Made by a program: the position numbers and the translations under genes. Positions 15,199 through 24,215 of a stretch of DNA of 64,000 bases are shown here, one piece after another. The first letter of the stretch is position 1; each line of letters starts with the position of its first letter. The notes beneath the pieces were generated by a model, which saw nothing but the letters and a program-made list of their open reading frames with translations, was not told where the DNA came from and ran no database searches. This DNA is from DASXRA01 sp036502575 (GTDB taxonomy: Bacteria > Actinomycetota > Actinomycetes > Mycobacteriales > Jatrophihabitantaceae): the NCBI GenBank assembly GCA_036502575.1, contig DASXYL010000040.1, forward strand, positions 1 to 64,000, written 5' to 3'.

Positions 15199-17121
15199 GT
15201 GACCGCCGCCGGCCTCTCCTCCGCGCGCACCGCGTGGACGCGCAATCTGCAGACACCACTGCGCCGGTTCCTGCGCACCGAGACCGGCAGCGCGGCGATC
15301 CTGCTCGCGGCGACGGTCGCCGCGCTCGTGTGGGCGAACGTGGACGACGGTTCCTACGAGCGCGCCTGGCAGACCGAGCTCTCGATCCAGCTGGGCAACC
15401 ACGCCCTCAGCCAGCCGTTGCGCGGCTGGGTGAGCACCGGGCTGATGACGCTGTTCTGGTTCGTCATCGGACTGGAGGCCCGCCGCGAGTTCGACATGGG
15501 CGAGCTGCGCGAGCGCCGGCGGGTGGCGCTGCCGGTCGTGGCCGGGCTCGGCGGCCTGGCCGTCCCGATCGTGATCTACCTGATCGCCAACGCCGGCGGC
15601 GGCGCGGCGCACGGCTGGGGGGCGGCGATGTCGACCGACACCGCCTTCGCGCTCGGCGTGCTGGCGCTGGTCGGCCGCGGCCTGCCCGGGCGGCTGCGAT
15701 CGTTCCTGCTCACCGTCTCGGTGGTCGACGACATCGTGGCGCTGACGGTGATCGCCTTCGCGTACACGAAGAATCTCAAGGTCGTGCCCCTGATCATCGG
15801 ATTGGCGATCCTGCTGCTCGTGGTCGTGGTGCGGGCGAGCCGGATCCATCGCGGACCGGTATACGCGCTGCTCGGCGTCGCCGCCTGGGTCGCGTTCTTC
15901 GAGTCCGGTGTCGACCCGGTCGCGGTCGGCATGGTCATGGGCCTGCTCACCTACGCGAACCCCCCGACCCGCAGCGACCTGGAGCGGGCGAGTGACCTGT
16001 TCCGACTGTTCCGCGAGCAGCCGACGCCGGAGCTCGCGCGATCGGCCCGGGTCGGCGTCGCCTCGGCGATCTCACCCAACGAGCGCCTGCAGCAGCTCTA
16101 CCATCCGGCGACGAGCTACGTGATCGTGCCGCTGTTCGCGCTGGCCAACGCCGGGATCGCGATCGACGGCCACTTCCTGACCCACGCGTACGGGTCGGCG
16201 ATCACGCTCGGGATCATGCTGGGCTACCTGCTGGGCAAGCCGATCGGCATCACCGGAGCCACCTGGCTGGTGACCTGGGCCAGCCGGGGGCGGCTGCGCC
16301 CTCCGGTCGGCTGGGCGGCCGTCGGCGCGGTCGGCGTTATCGGCGCCATGGGATTTACAGTCTCGCTGCAGATATCGGCGCTGGCCTTCTCCGGGTCCGA
16401 CCTGGAAGAGGCGAAGCTGGGCGTGCTGACCGCCGCGCTCATCGCGGCGATCGCCGCCGGAGGGCTGTTCCGGACGATTGCCCTGCTGCCCTCGCGGGTA
16501 CGAGCCCGGGCCGTGCTGGGCCGCAGCGAGGTGATCGTCGACTTGGTGGCCGACGTCGACCCCGATCGCGACCACTACCGCGGCCCGGTCGACGCTCCGG
16601 TCACCGTCGTCGAGTACGGCGATTTCGAGTGCCCGTACTGCGGGCAGGCCGAGCCGGCCGTTCGCGAGCTGCTCGCCGGGCACGGCGACGTCCGCTACGT
16701 GTGGCGGCACCTACCGCTCAACGACGTCCATCCGCACGCCCAGGTCGCAGCCACCGCCGCCGAAGCAGCCCACAAGCAGCAGGCGTTCTGGGAGATGCAC
16801 GATCTGCTGCTGACCAATCAGGGCGCGCTCGAGCTTGAGGACCTGACCGGTTACGCGGTGGCTCTCGGGCTCGACGCCGAGCGGTTCGCCGCGGACCTCG
16901 GCCGCAACGTCGGCGCGGCGCGGATCGCCGAGGACGTCGATTCCGCCGAGCTGAGCGGGGTCTCCGGCACGCCGACGTTCTTCGTCAACGGCAAACGCCA
17001 CCAGGGTGCCTACGACATCGCGACGCTGACCGCGGCGGTGCGCCTCGCCAAGACGCAGGCCACGCTCAAGCGGGGAGCGCCAGCTCGACCAGTACCGGAC
17101 GGTGGTCGCTCGCGATCCTGA
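15199..17121 (+). CDS. nhaA: Na+/H+ antiporter NhaA fused to a DsbA-like thioredoxin domain
   Basis: A 640-residue membrane protein. Residues about 20-430 are NhaA with some 11-12 hydrophobic helices and the family segments WFVIGLEARREF, MSTDTAFALGVLALVG and SVVDDIVAL (the conserved Asp pair). From about 455 a DsbA/thioredoxin-fold domain follows: VVEYGDFECPYCGQAEP (CPYC at 478-481) and the cis-Pro region GVSGTPTFFVNG. Such fusions occur in actinobacteria. It follows the two-component pair at 25 bp and may be its target. The 3' end overlaps the convergent nuclease gene by 56 bp. GTG 15199 was chosen as the first in-frame start after the kinase stop. Confidence 0.92.
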   Translation: MTAAGLSSARTAWTRNLQTPLRRFLRTETGSAAILLAATVAALVWANVDDGSYERAWQTELSIQLGNHALSQPLRGWVSTGLMTLFWFVIGLEARREFDMGELRERRRVALPVVAGLGGLAVPIVIYLIANAGGGAAHGWGAAMSTDTAFALGVLALVGRGLPGRLRSFLLTVSVVDDIVALTVIAFAYTKNLKVVPLIIGLAILLLVVVVRASRIHRGPVYALLGVAAWVAFFESGVDPVAVGMVMGLLTYANPPTRSDLERASDLFRLFREQPTPELARSARVGVASAISPNERLQQLYHPATSYVIVPLFALANAGIAIDGHFLTHAYGSAITLGIMLGYLLGKPIGITGATWLVTWASRGRLRPPVGWAAVGAVGVIGAMGFTVSLQISALAFSGSDLEEAKLGVLTAALIAAIAAGGLFRTIALLPSRVRARAVLGRSEVIVDLVADVDPDRDHYRGPVDAPVTVVEYGDFECPYCGQAEPAVRELLAGHGDVRYVWRHLPLNDVHPHAQVAATAAEAAHKQQAFWEMHDLLLTNQGALELEDLTGYAVALGLDAERFAADLGRNVGAARIAEDVDSAELSGVSGTPTFFVNGKRHQGAYDIATLTAAVRLAKTQATLKRGAPARPVPDGGRSRS

Positions 17122-17737
17122 CGTCGGGCGAGTCGAGCACCTCGGCCGACACGACACGCAGCCCCGGATCGACGAAGACACCATCGATACGGCGACGGGG
17201 GTTGGTCGCACTGAACGTGAACCCGTCGCCGGGCGGTTTCGCGTCGACCCGCCGCTGCGCGAGCAGCTGCCAGGCCGGCGAGCCAGGCACGTCGTTCACG
17301 TCACCGGCAACTACGGCCGGCACGCCCGGCGCGAACGCGTCCACGGCGCCGTGCAGCTCGGCGATGTGGCGCAGCCGCGGGGCCTCGAGCAGGTCCAGGT
17401 GCGTGCCGGCCACCGCGAAGCGCACGCCGCCCAGGCGCAGCACGGCCAGGGCCGTTCCTCGCTGGTGCAGTCCGCGGTCCGGGCTGAACAGCACATCGCG
17501 CGTCGACTCGACCTCGACGGCCAGCGTGGACAGCAGCAGGTTCGCCGCGGCCGCACGTCCACCACCGACGATCACCAGGCCGGCGCGCCGGGCGAGGGCC
17601 GCGCACTTCGAGCGCCAGCGCAGGAATCGCGGTGCCTCCTGGATGCACACCACGTCGGGCGCGCAGGAGCGGATGACTCGGGCCACGGCGGCCTCGTCGT
17701 CACGCAGCGAGCGGACGTTGTAGGACAGCAGCCGCAT
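17066..17737 (-). CDS. Endonuclease/exonuclease/phosphatase family protein
   Basis: A 223-residue member of the EEP fold. The metal and catalytic residues are visible in LLSYNVRSL, VCIQEAPRF, AGDVNDVPGS and ASDHRPVLVE. The substrate (DNA, lipid head group or nucleotide) is not apparent. ATG 17737 is 13 bp after the glucokinase stop; the sequence GGTATAGGC occurs twice across this junction. Its last 56 bp overlap the end of nhaA on the other strand, and both ends look genuine. Confidence 0.85.
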   Translation of the reverse strand: MRLLSYNVRSLRDDEAAVARVIRSCAPDVVCIQEAPRFLRWRSKCAALARRAGLVIVGGGRAAAANLLLSTLAVEVESTRDVLFSPDRGLHQRGTALAVLRLGGVRFAVAGTHLDLLEAPRLRHIAELHGAVDAFAPGVPAVVAGDVNDVPGSPAWQLLAQRRVDAKPPGDGFTFSATNPRRRIDGVFVDPGLRVVSAEVLDSPDVRIASDHRPVLVELALPA

Positions 17738-17750
17738 GCCTATACCGGGC

Positions 17751-18698
17751 CTATACCCGGCGGCGCGCGAGATCCGCGGCACCGACGAGGCCGGCCTCGG
17801 GGCCGAGGTGGGCGAGCTTGACATCAGCCGCCGGGCGGAAGCCGCGCCCGGTGAGCGAGCGCTTGAACGTCTCCCGGGCCGGCACGATCAGCAGGTCCCC
17901 GGCCTCGGAGACCCCGCCACCGATGACGAACACCACCGGGTCGATGATCGCCGCCAGGTTGGCCAGGCCCCGGCCGAGCCACTGCCCCATCGTCGTGTAG
18001 ATCTCGACCGCGGCCGGGTCGCCCTCGCGCGCGGCCTGCGTGACGAGGGGGCCGGTGAGCGCGTCACGGTCGCCACCGGCGAGCTCGAGTAGCCGGTGCG
18101 CCGCCACCGGCGAGATGTCGGCCAGTTCCTGGGCATCGCGAGCGAGCGCCGTGCCCGACGCGTACATCTCCCAGCAGCCCCGGTTGCCGCAGGCGCAGCG
18201 CCGCCCGTCCGGCACGACGGTCATGTGGCCGTACTCGGTGCCCACCCCGTATGCCCCGCGATAGAGCACGCCGCTGACGACCAGCCCACCGCCGATGCCG
18301 GTACCGAGCGTCACGCAGACGACCACCCGGGCGTCGCGGGCCGCGCCGAAGCGGTACTCGGCCCACGCCGCGGCATTGGCGTCGTTCTCGACGGTGACCG
18401 GCGAGCCGATCCGGTCGGCCAGCGCGTCGCGCAGCGGTTCGTTGCGCCACGCGAGGTGCGGCGAGAACAGCACCGTCGCCCGGTCGTTGGCGATCCAGCC
18501 GGCGGCGCCGATACCGACGGCGACGACCTCGTGCCGCTTGGCCAGCTCGCTGACCACCTCGGCGATGACTCGCTCGGTCTGCTCGATGTCATTGCCGGGC
18601 GTCGAGCGGCGTTCGGTGTCGATCACCCGGCCGGCGTCGTCGACGACGCCCGCGGCCACCTTGGTCCCGCCGATGTCGACGCCGATGGCCAGCGGCAT
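17751..18698 (-). CDS. glk: ROK family glucokinase
   Basis: ATP-dependent sugar kinase of 315 residues. The ROK features are DIGGTKVAAGVV (phosphate 1), ENDANAAAWAE, LGTGIGGGLV, the catalytic EYGHMTV region and the zinc-binding CACGNRGCWE. Actinobacterial glucokinases have this form; another hexose as substrate cannot be excluded. ATG 18698 overlaps the upstream DUF5304 stop (TGATG), so the genes are coupled. Confidence 0.9.
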   Translation of the reverse strand: MPLAIGVDIGGTKVAAGVVDDAGRVIDTERRSTPGNDIEQTERVIAEVVSELAKRHEVVAVGIGAAGWIANDRATVLFSPHLAWRNEPLRDALADRIGSPVTVENDANAAAWAEYRFGAARDARVVVCVTLGTGIGGGLVVSGVLYRGAYGVGTEYGHMTVVPDGRRCACGNRGCWEMYASGTALARDAQELADISPVAAHRLLELAGGDRDALTGPLVTQAAREGDPAAVEIYTTMGQWLGRGLANLAAIIDPVVFVIGGGVSEAGDLLIVPARETFKRSLTGRGFRPAADVKLAHLGPEAGLVGAADLARRRV

Positions 18699-19018
18699 CA
18701 GGCGTCGCCTTCGCCGAGGTCGATGCGCTGCACCCGCGGCTGCTCGCCGGCCGGGTGGTGCGGGCTGGCCGCCGCATCGACCACGGCCCGGACGGCGGCG
18801 ACCATCGACGCGGTGGCCTCGGCGACCTTGTCGCTGATCTCGGGGCGATCACCCCGCAACACCGCGATGAACTGGCAGATCGGGCACCAGGTGCACTCGG
18901 GTGCGCCGGTCGCGATGTGCGAGCCCTCACCGAGGTTGCGGCGCGCCCAGTCTTGGACGGCGTCGAGCAGCTTGACCGCCTCGTCGCCGATCGTGCCGTG
19001 GTTGGCCGACTCAGTCAC
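18698..19018 (-). CDS. DUF5304-like conserved actinobacterial protein
   Basis: A 106-residue soluble protein: AVKLLDAVQDWARRNLG, then ECTWCPICQFIAVLRGDRPEISDKVAEATASM, the cysteine-containing core of this actinobacterial family (CTWCPIC gives two CxxC-spaced cysteines plus a third). The role is unknown. It overlaps ArsA by 8 bp and glucokinase by 1 bp, placing it in the same operon. Confidence 0.8.
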   Translation of the reverse strand: MTESANHGTIGDEAVKLLDAVQDWARRNLGEGSHIATGAPECTWCPICQFIAVLRGDRPEISDKVAEATASMVAAVRAVVDAAASPHHPAGEQPRVQRIDLGEGDA

Positions 19019-20252
19019 GAGCTCTCCCCCGTCGTCCGGCTCGGGCCGGATCCGACGCGGGCTGCGGCCACATCGCCGGGTTCGGCCGGAACCGGACGCG
19101 CAGCTCCCGGTCGGCGAACTCGCCGCCCACGACGTCGCAGCGACGCAGCACGCTCGGCAGGGTGAGCACTCGACGATGCCCGGCGACGGTCAGCACCAGG
19201 TCGTCGGCGGATCGGGCGGCGTCGACCGACGCGCGCTCGACGAGCGGCAGCCACATCCGCAGCACGTATTCATCGCCCTCCGTGTCGACGGTCATCAACT
19301 CGACCGTCTCACCGGAGCGGGCCGGATCATCGCCCGGCAGCGCACCGTAGAGGGAGTCGGCGATGCCCCGCAGCGCATCGACGCCCACTGGCTCGGCGTG
19401 TCCGTAGGGCAGTTCGCGCACCGGCAGTCCGGCGAACGATTCGCGCAGCTCGGCCAGCTGGATCTGCTGCGCGCTCACCCAGGCGGTGCGGAACGCGTCG
19501 CGGCCGGGTGGGAACACCCGATTGGCGATCACCAGGTCGACGCAGTAGCCGTACAACGCCAGCGCGGTGAACGTCCGGCGCGCCTCGGCCGCCACGACGG
19601 ACTCCGGGGTCAGCACCAGGCGGACGCTGGTCACCGCCGGGTCGGCGAGCAGCTCGCGCACCGAGGCCAGATCGTCGGACAGACGGAGCAGCGCGTCGAA
19701 CAGGCTGTCCGGCGGGATCACGTCGCTGCGTCCCATCATCGCCGCGAGGGGACGCATACCCTTGGCCAGCCGGCGATGCGCCGGGAACACCTTCTGCAGG
19801 TACCAGCCCAGCGCCTCGGGCAGCGCGAGCAGCCGCAGCGTCTCGGCGGTCGGGGCGCAGTCGACGACCAGGACGTCCCAGCTCCCGTTCACGGCGAAGT
19901 CGCGCACCGCGAGTAGGGCCAGCACCTCCTCGACGCCGGGCAGCACGGTGAGTTCCTCGGCGGTGATCGGGTCGACGCCGCCGCGGGCCAGCAGGTCGAG
20001 CAGGAAGCGCTGCACCTCGTGCCAGGCCGCCTCGAAGCGCCGCTGGGTGTCGATCTGGGCCGCCCACAACCCGTCGACCACCTCGGTCGGCTCGTTGCCC
20101 AGAGGCGCGCCCAGCGCGTCGCCCAGCGAGTGCGCTGAGTCGGTCGAGAGCAGCAGGGTCTTCACCCCGCGGTCGGCGAGCCGCAACGCGGTGGCCGAGG
20201 CGGTCGTCGTCTTGCCGACGCCGCCCTTGCCGGTGAACAGGACGATGCGCAT
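19011..20252 (-). CDS. ArsA/GET3 family ATPase
   Basis: A 413-residue P-loop ATPase with deviant Walker A GKGGVGKTTTASA (residues 8-20), switch STDSAHSLGDAL and Walker B-like VVDCAPTAETLRLL. A C-terminal small-domain beta sandwich follows. There are no arsenite metal-site cysteines and no arsB nearby, so arsenic export is unlikely; actinobacterial members of this neighbourhood (Rv3679/3680- and Rv2184c-like) have poorly defined roles in redox or membrane-protein handling. Seven bp downstream of the SRPBCC gene. Confidence 0.88.
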   Translation of the reverse strand: MRIVLFTGKGGVGKTTTASATALRLADRGVKTLLLSTDSAHSLGDALGAPLGNEPTEVVDGLWAAQIDTQRRFEAAWHEVQRFLLDLLARGGVDPITAEELTVLPGVEEVLALLAVRDFAVNGSWDVLVVDCAPTAETLRLLALPEALGWYLQKVFPAHRRLAKGMRPLAAMMGRSDVIPPDSLFDALLRLSDDLASVRELLADPAVTSVRLVLTPESVVAAEARRTFTALALYGYCVDLVIANRVFPPGRDAFRTAWVSAQQIQLAELRESFAGLPVRELPYGHAEPVGVDALRGIADSLYGALPGDDPARSGETVELMTVDTEGDEYVLRMWLPLVERASVDAARSADDLVLTVAGHRRVLTLPSVLRRCDVVGGEFADRELRVRFRPNPAMWPQPASDPARAGRRGRARD

Positions 20253-20259
20253 CAGGCGC

Positions 20260-20703
20260 TCATCGGGTAGCGCCGGCCTCGACGCGCTTTTTCAACTCTT
20301 TCAACGCGGTGTCCATGATCACCCGCTCCGCCTTGCGCTTGAGCATGCCCAGCATCGGTATGGCCAGGTCGATCGTCAGCGAATAGGTGACCTCCGTCGA
20401 GTCGCCCTGCTCGCGCAAGACGTAGGTGCCGTGCTGCATCTTCTGCATCTGACCCTTGACGAGATTCCACTCGACCCGCTCGTCGCCGGTCCAGATGTAT
20501 TCCAGGTCGTACTGGTCCTTCACGACGCCGGCGTCCAGCGTGAAGTGCACGCGCTTGGCCCGCCCGTCGGCGGCTTCCTCGAGCACCTCGGCCGACTTCA
20601 GCGATCCGGTCCATTCCGGGTAGGCCGGGAAGTCGGCGATCACCGACATGATGGCCGCAGGCGGTGCGTCGATCGTGATGGACTGCGTTGACTGATCAGC
20701 CAT
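20260..20703 (-). CDS. SRPBCC (START/polyketide cyclase-like) family protein
   Basis: A 147-residue helix-grip-fold protein: SITIDAPPAAIMSVIADFPAYPEW at the N terminus and MLGMLKRKAERVIMDTALKELKKRVE at the C-terminal helix. Orthologue position to Rv2185c. Probably binds a hydrophobic ligand; beside FadD15 and PimB a lipid ligand would make sense, but this is inference. ATG 20703 is the first good start of the frame. Confidence 0.85.
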   Translation of the reverse strand: MADQSTQSITIDAPPAAIMSVIADFPAYPEWTGSLKSAEVLEEAADGRAKRVHFTLDAGVVKDQYDLEYIWTGDERVEWNLVKGQMQKMQHGTYVLREQGDSTEVTYSLTIDLAIPMLGMLKRKAERVIMDTALKELKKRVEAGATR

Positions 20704-20752
20704 GCGCGAGAGGTTACCGCCGCCACGTTTCGGGGAGCTTGGGCGGCGCCGG

Positions 20753-21115
20753 TTATCGCGCCTCGAGTTCGTCCTTGAGCCTCCAGAAGACCTGCTTGGC
20801 CCGCTTGCGGTGGCCGAGTGCGAGACGCTCGGCGTGGCGCCCCGAGAGTCGCTGCCCGTCCGGAGCATCGAGCCGCAGGAAGTAGTGCACGCGGACGCCG
20901 TCCCGGTCCGGCGCCAGCCATACCTCCATCGACCCGGCCCCGCCTTGTGCGTTCTGCGCGAACCACCGCACGCCTTGCAAACCGCGCAGTTCGTCCACAA
21001 CAAGATCAAGATCGGGCCACCAACGACCCCAATTCGCCGGATCGGCGAGCCGAACCGCAACTTGCTGCGCGGGCGCCGCGATCCACGTCTCGTCGGCAAC
21101 ATCGACCTGTGGCAT
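20753..21115 (-). CDS. SRPBCC family protein, polyketide cyclase-like
   Basis: A 120-residue second SRPBCC protein: VDVADETWIAAPAQQVAVRLADPANWGRWWPD is the typical start and the C terminus ends in a basic helix (RHAERLALGHRKRAKQVFWRLKDELEA). Orthologous place to Rv2186c/Rv2185c-type genes. Divergent from the FadD15 gene; the spacer has an inverted repeat at 21131-21153. Confidence 0.82.
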   Translation of the reverse strand: MPQVDVADETWIAAPAQQVAVRLADPANWGRWWPDLDLVVDELRGLQGVRWFAQNAQGGAGSMEVWLAPDRDGVRVHYFLRLDAPDGQRLSGRHAERLALGHRKRAKQVFWRLKDELEAR

Positions 21116-21130
21116 GGCGTTACGATTTCA

Positions 21131-21153
21131 TGACAGGCTGGTCAGGCCTGTCA
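21131..21153. promoter_or_regulatory. Inverted repeat between SRPBCC and fadD15, possible operator
   Basis: TGACAGGC and GCCTGTCA form perfect 8-bp arms around a 7-nt spacer. It lies 80 bp before the FadD15 start and 16 bp upstream of the divergent SRPBCC ATG. TAGCGT at 21179-21184 could be the -10 box for fadD15. No known regulator motif is recognised. Confidence 0.4.
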
Positions 21154-21231
21154 CCTCGCTGCTTGGGCACGGACGGGCTAGCGTGGCGCACCACACACAG
21201 GCTCGGACCCTCGCGGAGAGGACGCGGACGA

Positions 21232-23022
21232 GTGCGCGAACTGACGGTCCCCAGCAAGGCCCCCAATCCCAGCCAGCACAACACGGCTGACTACGTCTAC
21301 GAGAACGCCGCCACCGCCCCTGATCGCGTCACGATCCGGCGCCGGGTCGACGGCGAATGGCGCGACGTCACGTCCGGTCAGTTCGCCGACGAGGTGCTCG
21401 GCTGCGCCAAGGGCCTGATCGCCGCGGGCGTCGAGGCCGGCGATCGCGTCGCGTTGATGAGCAAGACCCGCTACGAGTGGACGCTCATCGACTTCGCCGT
21501 GCTGAGCATCGGGGCGGTGGTGGTGCCGATCTACGAGACCTCCAGCGCCGAGCAGGTCGAGTGGATCCTGTCCGACTCCCAGGCCAAGGCGATCTTCGTC
21601 GAGACCGACACGCACCGGGCGATCACCGAGTCGGTGCTCGGGTCGGCGGTCGACGGCTTGCAGGTCTGGACCATCGACGCGGGTGCCGTCGCGACCGTGA
21701 CCGCGGGCGGCACGGACGTTGCCGACGAGCAGGTGCACAAGCGGCGCGAGGCGGTGACGGTCAACGACCTCGCCTCGATCCTCTACACCTCGGGCACGAC
21801 TGGCCGGCCCAAGGGCTGCCAACTGCTGCACCTGAACTTCATCACCGAGGTCAGCGAGGTCACCACCGAACTCGACGAGCTCTTCAACCAGGAGACCTCG
21901 ACGCTGCTGTTCCTGCCGATCGCGCACGTCTTCGGACGGGTCATCGAGATCGGGGCCATCGCCAGCGGCTGCACGCTGGGCCACACCGCCGACGTCAAGA
22001 ATCTGCTCGAGGATCTGGCCGGGTTCAAGCCGACGTTCGTGCTCAGCGTCCCGCGCGTGTTCGAGAAGGTCTACAACACGGCCAAGCAGCGGGCCCACGC
22101 CGACGGCAAGGGCAAGATCTTCGACCTCGCCGAGCGGGTTGCCATCCGATACTCCGAGGCCAGCGAGCGCGGATCGGTGTCACTGCCGCTCAAGGCTCAG
22201 CACGCTCTGTTCGACAAGCTCGTGTACGGCAAGCTGCGGGCGGCGCTGGGCGGACGGTGCATCGGCGCGATCTCCGGCGGTGCGCCGCTGGGCTCCCGGT
22301 TGGGCCACTTCTTCCACGGTGTCGGCGTCACGATCTACGAGGGGTACGGACTCACCGAGACGACCGCCGGCATCTGCGTCAACCGTCCCGACAAGTTGCG
22401 CATCGGCACCGTCGGACCGCCCGTCGGTGGCGTCACCGTGCGCGTGGCCGAGGACGGCGAGCTGCTGTTCAGGTCGAACCTCATCTTCGGCGGCTACTGG
22501 AACAACGACGCGGCCACGTCGGAGGCCATCGACGACGAAGGCTGGTTCCACACCGGCGATATCGGCGAGATCGACGGCGACGGGTTCGTGAAGATCACCG
22601 GCCGCAAGAAGGAACTGATCGTGACCGCGGGCGGCAAGAACGTCGCGCCCGCTGTGCTCGAGGACCGCGTCCGGGCGCACTGGCTGGTGAGCCAGTGCCT
22701 GGTCGTCGGCGATGCGCAACCGTTCATCGCGGCACTGATCACGATCGACCCCGAGTCCTTCCCCACCTGGCTGGAGCAGGCGGGACGCCCGGCCGACACG
22801 GAGCTCGCCGATGTCGTCGACGATCCGGGGCTGCACGCCGTGATCCAGGCGGCGATCGACGACGCGAACAAGGCCGTGAGCAAGGCGGAGTCCATCCGCA
22901 AGTTCACGATCCTGCCGTTCGACTGGACGGAGTCCACCGGTCAGCTCACCCCGTCGATGAAGCTCAAGCGCAACGTCGTCCAAAAAGAGTGCGCCGACGA
23001 CATCGCCGCCTTGTACGGCTGA
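21232..23022 (+). CDS. fadD15: Long-chain acyl-CoA synthetase (FadD15 type)
   Basis: AMP-binding enzyme of 596 residues that activates fatty acids to acyl-CoA. Motifs are ILYTSGTTGRPKGC (P-loop), YEGYGLTETT, GWFHTGDIGEID, ITGRKKELIVTAGGKNVAP and the C-terminal lysine region LTPSMKLKRN. GTG 21232 was selected as GGAGAGG lies upstream and the longer frame crosses the SRPBCC promoter. Synteny with pimB recalls the M. tuberculosis fadD15-pimB pair. A hairpin at 23041-23079 follows. Confidence 0.93.
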   Translation: MRELTVPSKAPNPSQHNTADYVYENAATAPDRVTIRRRVDGEWRDVTSGQFADEVLGCAKGLIAAGVEAGDRVALMSKTRYEWTLIDFAVLSIGAVVVPIYETSSAEQVEWILSDSQAKAIFVETDTHRAITESVLGSAVDGLQVWTIDAGAVATVTAGGTDVADEQVHKRREAVTVNDLASILYTSGTTGRPKGCQLLHLNFITEVSEVTTELDELFNQETSTLLFLPIAHVFGRVIEIGAIASGCTLGHTADVKNLLEDLAGFKPTFVLSVPRVFEKVYNTAKQRAHADGKGKIFDLAERVAIRYSEASERGSVSLPLKAQHALFDKLVYGKLRAALGGRCIGAISGGAPLGSRLGHFFHGVGVTIYEGYGLTETTAGICVNRPDKLRIGTVGPPVGGVTVRVAEDGELLFRSNLIFGGYWNNDAATSEAIDDEGWFHTGDIGEIDGDGFVKITGRKKELIVTAGGKNVAPAVLEDRVRAHWLVSQCLVVGDAQPFIAALITIDPESFPTWLEQAGRPADTELADVVDDPGLHAVIQAAIDDANKAVSKAESIRKFTILPFDWTESTGQLTPSMKLKRNVVQKECADDIAALYG

Positions 23023-23040
23023 ACGCCAACTCCTCGAATA

Positions 23041-23079
23041 GTGGTTCGGAGGCCCCGCTACGTGGAGCGTCCGAACCAC
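23041..23079. terminator. Hairpin between convergent fadD15 and pimB
   Basis: GTGGTTCGGA and TCCGAACCAC form perfect 10-bp arms, with an inner CGCT/AGCG pair. It sits between two convergent genes and can serve both strands. There is no T run, so termination would be of the U-less type common in actinobacteria or it is only a stabilising structure. Confidence 0.6.
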
Positions 23080-23087
23080 GATCGGCG

Positions 23088-24215
23088 CTAGGCGTCCAGT
23101 AGTTCGCGGAGTTGGGCGGCGATGGTTTCCCAGCGCCATTCGCTCTGCACCCATTGCCGGCCGGCCTCGCCGAACTTGGCCCGTAGGGGCGCGTCGTTGA
23201 GCAGCTCGGCGCTCCGTTCGGCGATCGCCGCGATGTCGCGTCCGTCGACCAGGTAGCCGGTCTCGCCGTCACGCACCGCCTCCGGTGCTCCGCCCGAGTC
23301 GCCCACCACGACGGGCAGGCCGAGCGCCGACGCTTCGAGATACACGATGCCCAGGCCCTCGACGTCCAGGCCGCGGCGACGGGTTCGGCAGGGCATCGCG
23401 AACACGTCGCCCGCGGCGTAGTGCGCCGCGAGCTCATCGGCCGGGACGCCGCCGGTGAGCACCACGTGCTCGGCGACGCCGTGCTCCCGCGCCAGCTGCA
23501 GGAGCTCGTCGTGGTAGGGCCCCTTGCCGACGAACAACAGCGCCGCATCGGGCACCGTCTGCCGAATGGCCGGCAGGGCGCGGATCAGCGCATCCTGGCC
23601 CTTGCGGCGCACCAGTCGCGACACGCACACCACGACCGGCCGGTCGCGCAGGTCGTAGCGCAGCCGCACGTCGGTGCCGTCGACCCCGGGGTGGAACGTC
23701 TCGACGTCCACTCCAGGTGTGAGCCGGCGCAGCGTCGCCCGTGGCCCCAGCGCCGGGGCCAGGCGGCGGCGGAAGTACTCGCTCAGGTAGGTCACGACGT
23801 CGCACTGGCTGCCGATGCGCCGCAGCGCCTGGCGGGCGCCGGGCAGCATCGCCCATCCGGCCTCGTGCCCGTGCGTAGTGGCGACGATGCGTTCGGCGCC
23901 GGCCCCGCGCAGTGCGGGCGCTAGCAGGGCCAGCGGCGCGGCGGCACCGAACCACACCGCGGTGCACCCGTGCTCACGCGCGGCCGCGACGACGCGACGG
24001 CGGGCTCCCGGCGTCGGCACCAGCAGCCCGGTGGGGTGCCGGATCACCGGAAACGGCTGCGCGGCGTCGAACTCGCCCGACCCGTCGTGATCGGACGCGT
24101 ACACGACGACCGACCCGACCGGTTGCCGGATCGCTACCTCGTGCACGAACGACTGGATACCGCCCTGTCGAGGTGGGAAGTCGTTGGTGACGATCAAGGT
24201 CCGCCGCGGGCTCAT
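23088..24215 (-). CDS. pimB: GT4 mannosyltransferase, PimB type
   Basis: A 375-residue GT-B glycosyltransferase: N-terminal VTNDFPPRQGGIQSFV, catalytic-site TTHGHEAGWAMLPGARQALR, donor-binding VSRLVRRKGQDALIRALP and EGLGIVYLEASALGLPVVVGDSGGAPE. This is the family of GDP-mannose-dependent alpha-(1-6)-phosphatidylinositol monomannoside mannosyltransferase, making PIM2 at the inner membrane face. Synteny beside fadD15 supports the call. It is coupled to the upstream peptidase MA gene by an ATGA overlap. Confidence 0.9.
   Translation of the reverse strand: MSPRRTLIVTNDFPPRQGGIQSFVHEVAIRQPVGSVVVYASDHDGSGEFDAAQPFPVIRHPTGLLVPTPGARRRVVAAAREHGCTAVWFGAAAPLALLAPALRGAGAERIVATTHGHEAGWAMLPGARQALRRIGSQCDVVTYLSEYFRRRLAPALGPRATLRRLTPGVDVETFHPGVDGTDVRLRYDLRDRPVVVCVSRLVRRKGQDALIRALPAIRQTVPDAALLFVGKGPYHDELLQLAREHGVAEHVVLTGGVPADELAAHYAAGDVFAMPCRTRRRGLDVEGLGIVYLEASALGLPVVVGDSGGAPEAVRDGETGYLVDGRDIAAIAERSAELLNDAPLRAKFGEAGRQWVQSEWRWETIAAQLRELLDA

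Noticed and set aside
19011..20252. Arsenite efflux ATPase role for the ArsA-like gene
   Set aside because: No arsenite-binding cysteines, no arsB, arsR or arsC nearby; the broad ArsA/GET3 label is safer.
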